In this document: positions 56,195-64,000 of the stretch, in pieces | Numbering within the stretch: position 1 is the first letter of the stretch | Layout: the number at the start of each line of letters is the position of its first letter | From: Diplolepis rosae | Lineage: Eukaryota; Arthropoda; Insecta; Hymenoptera; Diplolepididae | Length of the DNA stretch: 64,000 nucleotides | Direction: 5' to 3' | NCBI GenBank assembly: GCA_030998225.1 | Contig: JAPYXD010000459.1 | Coordinates: 1,116,001 to 1,180,000 of the forward strand | The notes under the pieces: model-generated | Told to the model about the DNA's origin: nothing | What the model saw: the letters and a program-made list of their open reading frames with translations, nothing else | Databases searched by the model: none | Program-made: the position numbers and the translations under genes

Positions 56195-57462
56195 GGTAGT
56201 ACGATCACGAAAATTAGACCTCAGGCTAAAATAGATAATTTTGCTTCGAAGAATAGCAATATTGAAGATATATGTTGATGTTGGTAATTGGCTTTAGGGT
56301 CCTAGGTTATTTAAATCTAAAAAATACAGAAAGAAAAAGGTTTGCTAACATAGGATTTCTTGTAAGTGTCTAAGTATAAAAATATTTTTAAATTGACATT
56401 CGTGCATGAAGTTGTAGATTGAAATTTTTCGGTGTAATTTTTAATACAATACATTTGCACATATACCCATATGCACACATTCACATATATACATATACAT
56501 ATATTATATATATACAATATTATATACATACTAGATATATGCAATATTATACACAACATTGAATTTTCTTTATTTGAAGCTAAGTATTGAAATATATCAG
56601 TGATTATATCTATCTTTCATGGCTAGTTGAGGGCAAGACTGTCACAGGATAAAATACCTTTTTTTAAAAAATGAACATTCTTCAACGTTAAAAACTGCCA
56701 AATCCTGCTAAAATATGTAGATATACAATTTTTTAACATTCTTTCTTAAAAATATACAAAACAGCCAAATCTCCTTGGTATGAAGTGAAAACTGTAAAAA
56801 AATTTAATTTAGCATTTTTTCTTTGGCATATTTTCCTTGGAATTTTGTCTCCTGTGATACTTTTTTATTATTGAAGGGCTAATTTGAAAGAGAAAAGATC
56901 GTTTTTCATGAAAAAAATTTGAAACACAAAAAAATAATGTTATTAATAAATTTCATTTTTGCCCAAACTTATTTTCTTATCGCTTCGAGCCAAATTTTTA
57001 AAAATGATGCGATTATAATAAATCACGGTTCATTTTTTTAGGAAAAAGACCCTCTACAACTTGACCGTTTCCGATTTTAGAAAATGAATTCTTTAATGGC
57101 TGAAATTATAAAAAAACAATTTTTCAAAACAAAATTTTTATAAACAAATTGCTGTTTTTGATAATAATTAATTCAATTTCAAAAATCGGAAACGGTCAAG
57201 TTGTAGAGAATCTTTTTTCTAAAAAAATGAACCATAATTTATTAGAATCGCATCATTTTCAAAAATTTGACTCGAAGCGATAAGAAAATAAGTTTGGGCA
57301 AAAATAAAATTTATTAATAACATTATTTTTTTGTGTTTCAAATTTTTTTCATGAAAAATAATCTTTTCTCATTCAAATTGGCCCTTCAATAATAATGTTG
57401 CTATTCTTGAAAGCAAAATTATCTATTTTTGTCTGAGGTCTAATTTTCGTGATCGTACTACC
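56195..57462. mobile_element. TTAA-flanked TIR element, GGTAGTACGATCACG ends
   Basis: GGTAGTACGATCACGAAAAT at the left is mirrored at the right, with TTAA at 56191-56194 and 57463-57466. The arms continue inward: 56877-57095 pairs with 57183-57400 ('aatcggaaacggtcaagttg' is shared), leaving a loop near 57140. An unrelated ~600-base insertion splits the left arm. TTAA targeting suggests a piggyBac-type mobiliser, though the ends do not match known piggyBac termini I recall. Confidence 0.8.
56268..56868. mobile_element. Insertion with 8-base duplication TATTGAAG
   Basis: TATTGAAG occurs at 56260-56267 and 56869-56876, and the intact mirror arm shows a single copy at the matching place. Eight-base duplications are typical of hAT elements, but no clear TIRs are seen. 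The insert includes a (TATA/CATA)n microsatellite at ~56455-56545. Confidence 0.55.
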
Positions 57463-57689
57463 TTAAGGAAACGATTTTACAGAACAACGCTTATTTCGTA
57501 TCTCACATATTTTGGTGAAAAAAATCGAATTTTTTTAATATTAAAAATCAAAACATAAAATATACATCCTGTCGAGAAATTTTTTAATAAGAATGTGTAG
57601 ACCTCATTTAGGCAAATAATTTTTCATCTAAACTTTTTTTATGTATCTCATATATTTTGTCTAAAAAATGGAATTTTTTAGTCATTAGT

Positions 57690-58869
57690 CATTTTCTCAA
57701 AGTCACTCTATTTCTTTTTGAATTTAAGTGAAACAGGAAATTCAATTTACTTAAGGCTCTATCGGCCTTAAGGAACACATTCTCATCATGACACTCGCGC
57801 TTCGCGCTCGATTTTCTGTATGCATTTTTGTAACTTTTTAATAAATTACATGATTAAAATAATTTATTTTCTTCCAAATCTCTGAAAAAGAAAAAAACAG
57901 TCGTAGACTTTATTTAAGGAAACGATTTTGCAGAACAACGCTTATTTCGTATCTCACATATTTTGGTGAAAAAAATCGAATTTTTTCAATATTAAAAATC
58001 AAAAAATTAAAATATACATCCTGTCGAGAAATTTCTCGATAAGAATGTGTAGACCTTATTTAGCCAAACAATTTTTCATCTCAAATTTTTTTTTGTATCT
58101 CACATATTTTGTCTAAAAAATGGAATTTTTTCATTTTTATCGTATTTTTTGGAATTGAAACGAAAAATATATCTTTTATCAGAAACTGTGTGAGACAAAA
58201 CTTGTAGATCTTTTTGAAACTAACAACATTGTATCCTAACGTTTTTTTCTTATTTTACATATTATTGTTAAAAAATTGAATTTTGGATTTTCAATAGTTT
58301 TTTTTTTAATTAAAAAGAAAAATATGCATCTTATGAAAAAATGTTACAATTCAAATTTGAAGGACTTTATGTAGAAAATAATATTGTATCATAACGTTTT
58401 TTCGTATCTCGTATAATTTAACTGGAAAATGGAATTTTGATATTGACTTTTTTCGAATTTGAATAAGCTGTAACATTTCTAATTTTGATTTAATCAAAAA
58501 ATGTTATCAGGATAATTTTTAGAGATTTATGAGCACTATCAAAAACCAGTATTGAAATTTTTGATTTCTTCAAAAAATTATTTTCAAAAACACAAAAGTA
58601 GTGCTCAATCCCTCAATTTTGATTGGATGTGGCTGGTTAACGAACTTGTCCTTACTTTTTCGGCTCCGATAAAGTGTGCCAAAGCTCAATTTAATCCGAT
58701 AATTCTATCGAGAGTTATGCCGCACACGACCTACAGACAGACAGACAGACACTTTCGTAAAAACCCTTTTTTCTGACTCAGGGGGTCGCAAAACGTAAAG
58801 ATTGGATGAAAATTTCGAAAGTCATTTTTCACATAAAACCAATACCTTCTAATCCATGATGAGAATGTA
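57690..58869 (-). repeat. Repeat family A, copy 6
   Basis: A nearly complete copy on the minus strand, from 58869 ('tttacattctcatcatgg') to the tail at 57690. It has (TCTG)n at 58733-58750 and hairpin GCGCGAAGCGC near 57796-57808. It forms a head-to-head pair with copy 7 across a ~27-base spacer. Confidence 0.8.
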
Positions 58870-58896
58870 AAAAAGTTCTATTTAAATTTAAGAAAT

Positions 58897-60195
58897 CCTT
58901 TTTACATTCGCATCATGGATGAGAAGGTATTGGTTTTATGTGAAAAATGACTTTCGAAATTTTCATCAAATCTTTACGTTTTGAGACCCCCTGAGTCAGA
59001 AAAAAGGGTTTTTACGAAAGTGTCTGTCGGTCTGTCTGTCTGTCTGTAGGTCGTGTGCGGCATAACTCTCGATAGAATTATCGGATTAAATTGAGCTTTG
59101 GCACACTTTATCGGAGCCGAAAAAGTAAGGACAAGTTCGTTAACCAGCCACATCCAATCAAAATTGAGGGATTGAGCACTACTTTTGTGTTTTTGAAAAT
59201 AATTTTTTGAAGAAATCAAAAATTTCAATACTGGTTTTTGATAGTGCTCATAAATCTCTAAAAATTATCCTGATAACATTTTTTGATTAAATCAAAATTA
59301 GAAATGTTACAGCATATTCAAATTCGAAAAAAGTCAATATCAAAATTCCATTTTCCAGTTAAATTATACGAGATACGAAAAAACGTTATGATACAATATT
59401 ATTTTCTACATAAAGTCCTACAAATTTGAATTGTAACATTTTTTCATAAGATGCATATTTTTCTTTTTAATTCAAAAAAACAATATTGAAAATCCAAAAT
59501 TCAATTTTTTAAGAATAATATTCGAAATACGAAAAAAACGTAAGAATACGAAGTTTGTCGTTTCAAAAAGATCTACAATTTTTGTCCGACACAGTTTCTG
59601 ATAAAACATATATTTTTCGTTTCAATTAAAAAAATAACGATTAAAATTCAAAAAATCCATTTTTTAGACAAAATATGTGAGATACAAAAAAAACGTTTAG
59701 ATGGAAAATTGTTTGCCTAAATGAGGTCTACAAATTCTCATTAAGACATTTCGGGACAGGAGGTATATTTTATGTTTTGATTTTTAATATTAAAAAAATT
59801 CGATTTTTTTCACCAAAATATGTAAGATACGAAATAAGCGTTGTTCTGCAAAATCGTTTTCTTAAGTAAAAATCGAGCGCGAAGCGCGAGCGCCATGATG
59901 AGAATGTGTTTCTTAAGGCTGATAGAGCCTTAAGTAAATTAAATTTCCTGTTTCACTTAAACTGAAAAAGAAATTTTAGTGAATTTGAGAAAATGAGTAA
60001 TTTACATCATCTTTAATATTATAAAATTGGTTTGAGCTTCAGTATCAAATTATAATAAATAAACTTGAATGTATGTGAAGAGCACAAGAACGAGCGCGAA
60101 GCGCGACGATCAAATCGCGCGCCCTAGGCGCGCTAAAACTTGCGCGCGAAGCGCGCGATGAGAATGTGCCCGCGAAGCGGGCAGATTTTTTTAAC
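58897..60195 (+). repeat. Repeat family A, copy 7 with full hairpin tail
   Basis: Copy 7 runs from 'tttttacattcgcatcatgg' to the terminal hairpin. Subunit motifs lie near 59356, 59506, 59668 and 59813. Its tail carries GCGAAGC hairpins at 59879, 60096, 60146 and 60172. The last is a perfect 15-base hairpin GCCCGCGAAGCGGGC (60168-60182), followed by 'agatttttttaa'. The same terminal word ends copy 4, so this probably marks the true 3' end of the family. Confidence 0.8.
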
Positions 60196-60862
60196 TTCAA
60201 ATTGAAGTGAAAATACCTTAAGAACAAAAATAAATTTATTTCATTTTAAGAAATTACGTTTGTTGCCTTTTTTAAACCAAACAAATTATTATTTCAACAT
60301 TATTTATTTGATTGAAAAAAATGTTGGTTTCAAATACACTACCGGCAAAAATTTCTTTAAAATAAAGAAAATATTTCTAGGAATCACATTACACATGTAC
60401 ATGCAACTGCGCAAACATGCATTTTTTTAATTGAAACAAAGAAATAAAACAGACAAAAAATTTCTTTAAATCAAAGATACTTTTTTCTTTGACCGTATAG
60501 CAATGCACGAATTTGTTTTCAATTAAAGAAACTCTTTTCTGGGTGCAAACAAATGTATAACAAATCTCGCTCTATAACTGTAACCCTCATATGACGATTT
60601 TTTCAAACTACTATTATGTAACAATTGTTAGCGTTCACTGGGAAGAATGCAAAAAACGTATTTAAAAGGTAAAAATTCCGTAAGTAAAAATTTGCTTTTT
60701 AATTAGATTCTTAAATCTTTGATTTTTTAATGATTCGTCAATAATTAACAATGATTCTTGTTACAACAGACATAATATGAAAATTGTTACGTCCAGATAG
60801 GAATGTGAGGATTATATTATTTCATCAAGGTTAAAAGCTCATATATTATTGAGTTTTATTCA
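60196..60862. other. Unannotated AT-rich DNA
   Basis: 'aatttctttaaa.taaag' words recur at 60350-60480. No gene. Confidence 0.35.
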
Positions 60863-60866
60863 TTAA

Positions 60867-61404
60867 CCTTTTAGCTGCGGGGGTGGTCGATATATCGAGC
60901 ACTCAAGAGGCACAAAATATTTAATGTTTTTAGGCAAAATTTGATGTTATGAATACGTAAAAAATTGTTATAAAATTGCTCAAAACATTGTTGACCTTGA
61001 AAATCGGTATCTCAAGGTCAAATTTCATTTCTAGTAGAAGCGAGGCTTTCAGAGTGTTTTCCTGCGTAATTTGATGGACTGAATGCGACAAAAATACTGA
61101 AAAAAATCACTGAGGTATACTTGACCTTGAAATAGAGATTTTCAAGGTCAAGGGTGTCTGCGGGAATTTTTTTACTATTTTTTTCCTATTCAGCGCGTGA
61201 AATTACATATAAATACCCTCTCATACCTTCATGACAAATGAGACAAATTTTTTACATTGCACTTTACTTTGCCTGCGGGGCTGGTCGATATATCGACCAG
61301 CAGTCAGGTCGGGGACTCTACCTGAGATATCCAGTGATTTCATGTATAAATTTTGCATTTTATAAGAGTTCGATTTGTACTGAAATTTCCCCGCAGCTAA
61401 AAGG
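60867..61404. mobile_element. TTAA-flanked piggyBac-type TIR element
   Basis: TTAA (60863-60866 and 61405-61408) flanks CCTTTTAGCTGCGGGG and its inverse CCCCGCAGCTAAAAGG. Just inside each end is the palindrome 'ggtcgatatatcga' (60887 and 61278 regions). The interior holds two hairpins: 'ttgaccttgaaaatcgg' with 'tctcaaggtcaa', and 'cttgaccttga' with 'tcaaggtcaag'. It is 538 bases with no coding frame, hence non-autonomous. Confidence 0.85.
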
Positions 61405-61408
61405 TTAA

Positions 61409-61938
61409 GGGAAACTTATCGTAACGTCTTATTTTCAAGCTTTATTTTTAAAAATTGATTATCAGAAAACTGCAAATGATTTTTGGATGCAGTTTTTGTG
61501 AATGTTTTTGTTTATTCTTTAACTTTTGACACTTTTTTTTGTTGTTTATCAAAATTACCTACGTGGCTTTCATATGTTCTAGAAAACACCCTTGTCGAAA
61601 AATTCCAAGGCACTCGGGGTGAATGATTTTGACCTTTCAGATAATCTGGAACAAAAAAACCGCAAAACTATTATTTTTTATCAATTTTTTGAAACCACTA
61701 CACGATAAAACCCCCTTATGGATTTTTCATTTATGCTAGGAACGTGGTTTTACCTTTATTTCTATTGCGAGGATTTCTCTTCATAGCTTAAAACATCTGT
61801 CTTCGAAAGTAGCTTTATTTCCTTAGATAAAAACTTCTACTCATTTGAGCAACAAGTTCCACTTTACTCCGACTTATGTATATAGTTCTTCGAGACTTGT
61901 ATTTTTTTTACTATTTGTCAAATATATTTTGCAGTCTA
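61409..61938. other. Unannotated AT-rich DNA
   Basis: Nothing recognised. Confidence 0.3.
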
Positions 61939-62109
61939 CACTGAGAAAAAAATGCTATTGAATCAAAAGCATTTCTTTCCAAAAGCATGTATACTATTAA
62001 TTCAGAACAATAAATATGTTACTAATTCTATAGCATATTGATTTGAATCCATGATATACATGCTTTTGGAAAGAAATGTTTTTGATTCAATAGCATTTTT
62101 TTCTTAGTG
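61939..62109. mobile_element. 171-base TIR element, CACTGAGAAAAAA ends
   Basis: CACTGAGAAAAAAATGCTAT at the left is mirrored at the right ('atagcatttttttcttagtg'). Inner words 'aagcatttctttccaaaagc' also pair. TA lies at 61937-61938 and 62110-62111. Almost the whole unit is a hairpin. Confidence 0.85.
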
Positions 62110-62215
62110 TATTCTATCTCAATACTTGTCGTTATAATTTTACTTCTGACTAATATACCTACATTTAAATAGTTTCGAAGGACATCGAGTCAAACTAGGC
62201 TCGGTGCACAAACCA

Positions 62216-63165
62216 CCCAGTAAGAAGGTATGAATTAAATTGAATCAAAAGTAGTTTGAATATGGGCGATTTTTCAACTCTTTTAATCCAAAGCAATACC
62301 GTTTTTGAACGTAAACATTTCAATTCATTTTAGCGTTCTACACGTTTTGCTTGTTTCAATCCCGTCGAATACTGCGACGAAAAATGTACACGTTTTAATT
62401 CTAGCAAGGGTGAAAGATTTGAAGTCAAGTTGATTCTGTTTAATCTCGTAAAGATACTTACAATATTAAAGACATTTTAATTCGTTTTTATGAGTCAAAA
62501 TGTGAAAGAAAGTAATTCAATTAAATTACGTAGGATAACCTTAGAAGTTGAAGTCATTTTAATTTCATCCTGTGATTGGATTTGTGGAAGAAACTAATTC
62601 TGTTGTTTCTCGTCGAAAATTGAAGGCAATTTAATTCGTTTTGACCACTGTAATGGCAGAAGTTTGAATTCTAATTAATTATTTTGAAAACTTGTTCTAA
62701 ATTATTTAGATAAATTTCCTTAACAAATGCAATAGAGAAATAATAAATATGAAATTAATATATCTTAAATATATTTGTCAAATAATACAATAAACGTTAT
62801 GTTTACTAAATATGAAAAAAAATGAAAGTGAAAAACTCTTGTAAAAATTAAATGCACATTGATTTAATCAATTCAAAATTGTACATAATTGAGAATAAAT
62901 TTAATTCATAGATTAAAATGACGTGTAAACTTAACATGAATAAATAAACTTTTTTCTTTCCTTTTTGAGGCTAATTCTGTTCAATTCCGTTCCACTAAAG
63001 TGGTCCTTTTGACTACGTTTTAATCCCAATTCGGTAGGTGGATTTATTTCAATCCGTTTCTTTCACTTCTTTAATACTCTTCTGGATTGAAACGTAATTT
63101 TTAAAAACGGTATTGAATTGAATAGAATCCTTTCTATCTAATTTAATCCACACCTTCTTACCGGG
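62216..63165. mobile_element. TIR element, CCCAGTAAGAAGG ends
   Basis: 'cccagtaagaaggtatgaat' and the right 'ccacaccttcttaccggg' are inverted. Following words 'attaaattgaat' and 'attcaattcaa' continue the pairing. The interior repeats 'ttttaattc' and 'gaattaaa' motifs throughout. The flanking AAACCA and CATTGG give no clear duplication. No gene. Confidence 0.6.
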
Positions 63166-63670
63166 CATTGGTCCTTCGAGCCAGATTCTTTTCTAACAAT
63201 TTAGCATGTAAAACAAACCTTTCTTATAAATTCTGTGTTGTTCATGCAAATGCAGGAAACGCTATTCTCCGTAATAACAGAACTGTGAACAATATATCGT
63301 GTTTATCAGAACTCACTGAGAATATTTCTTTTCTTCTACTGCAGCCATCACGTTTCTATCAGCAGCGAATACTTCACACATTGAATTTTGTGCTGGATCC
63401 ACTTTATCTGGACATCAGCAGCGAGTAGTTTCATCGTTCAATTATGACCTCAACATTGCATTGGAATAAAGGACCATCACTTGAATTCAGGCTCAATGTT
63501 GACTGCTCTGCGCCACTCTGTGTTCGCCACAATCAAGTCACGTTACAATGACTTTACCCAAAACGTCGAATTTCTCATTCAAATGGAATTAAACTATCTG
63601 ACTGTTTAGTTTACATAAATTATTTCAAATTAGATAGCTGAGTTCGACATTTTTGACTCAATCCGCCTTT
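63166..63670. other. Unannotated DNA
   Basis: An 86-codon plus-strand frame (63168-63428) reads NRTVNNISCLSELTENISF. It is not recognised and could be a fragment of anything. Confidence 0.3.
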
Positions 63671-63674
63671 TTAG

Positions 63675-63800
63675 AGGAATGTTAGTTGGTTAGAGCAGTC
63701 GACCAGCAATCGAAAGACCCGGGTTCAAACTCGAGGCGCAGTCAAAATCATCTCTTTTTCTACAGAAAGATTTAAAATTCTTTAAATTTATAGTTTGCAT
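63675..63800 (+). repeat. tRNA-derived SINE A, copy 2
   Basis: Box A-like 'ttagttggttagagc' (63682-63696) is followed by 'agtcgaccagcaatcgaaag' and box B-like 'gggttcaaactc' (63721-63732). The tail 'tttttctacagaaagattta' matches the copy at 48885-49005. Confidence 0.75.
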
Positions 63801-63802
63801 TA

Positions 63803-64000
63803 AGGCCATGTCCTAGGTGAGCCACGTGACCAACTTAGTCCTCGGATCGATATTTTTTTTGTCCACATTTAAAATTAAAAGTTAAAAGAAAGCGGAAAGA
63901 TTTTGGGAAAAGATTAATAAAGTAGAATTGAAAGTGTGAGTGAAAACGCACATTTAGGGAAACAAAAAATGTTTGTTATGAACTAATCAATCAAGCAATC
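63803..64000 (+). repeat. End of a TTAA GGCCATG-family element, runs off window
   Basis: 'ttaaggccatg' then 'gagccacgtgacc' matches the ends of the element at 44022-44394. The other end would lie beyond the window. It starts directly after the SINE A tail. Confidence 0.4.

Larger units (their letters stand above)
55961..57689 (-). repeat. Repeat family A, copy 5 (split and truncated)
   Basis: Minus strand: 57689-57463 then 56194-55961 after removing the TTAA element at 56195-57462. It is truncated in the subunit region at 57689, where copy 6 begins in the same orientation. The hairpin is mutated (GCGCTTCGAGC, near 56080). Confidence 0.7.

Noticed and set aside
54385..56304. Inverse match of 'gaccctaaagccaatt' between 54.4 and 56.3 kb as a TIR pair
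   Set aside because: Only ~18 bases match, and the flanks do not continue the pairing.
1..64000. CRISPR arrays, operons, bacterial promoters or terminators
   Set aside because: The sequence is eukaryotic. The only short regular array (45686-45976) has no spacer-repeat pattern.

Overview
This window looks like intergenic, AT-rich insect nuclear DNA filled with transposable elements. The reasons are decayed mariner/Tc1 transposases, non-LTR retrotransposon reverse transcriptases of R1-like and other types, tRNA-derived SINEs, a Penelope-like element, and very many small terminal-inverted-repeat (TIR) elements. The lineage is not fixed by the sequence; a large, repeat-rich insect genome (Hymenoptera is a guess) would fit. 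No conserved single-copy host gene was recognised. Nearly every long open frame is a piece of a broken mobile-element gene.

Layout. 0.7-2.3 kb: a tRNA-like SINE split by a mariner. 3.9-7.0 kb: first copy of an abundant ~1.3 kb repeat (called family A here), interrupted by two nested TIR elements. 7.2-8.7 kb: a foldback element, a LINE tail and a mariner fragment. 9.8-12.8 kb: a LINE broken by a mariner that itself carries a poly-A retro-insertion, beside a Gypsy fragment. 13.6-14.6 kb: a complete-ended Tc1-like element. 15.1-16.9 kb: an R1-like LINE. 17.9-20.9 kb: a DDE transposon with SWIM-finger protein and ~0.4-0.5 kb inverted arms. 22.3-27.7 kb: a TA-flanked TIR unit holding a six-exon gene and a Penelope-like insertion with hammerhead-like motifs. 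28.1-30.8 kb: a deleted mariner and a second family A copy. 31-40 kb: mostly featureless AT-rich DNA with small inverted repeats. 40.1-48.3 kb: a dense run of TIR elements, one of them a three-level nest. 48.9-51.7 kb: a SINE, family A copy 3 and a LINE. 53.3-60.2 kb: a family A cluster including a 2.3 kb inverted pair. 60.9-63.8 kb: a TTAA element, a short CACTGAGAAAAA element, another TIR element and a second SINE.

The most interesting object is the 22.3-27.7 kb unit. Its minus strand contains six exons with correct GT-AG borders and consistent phase, spoiled by a single stop codon, giving a ~200-residue protein I cannot name. The second theme is family A, whose ends carry clusters of the GCGAAGC mini-hairpin. 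No operons or CRISPR arrays are present. All identifications come from reading the sequence and remembered family motifs; no search was run.
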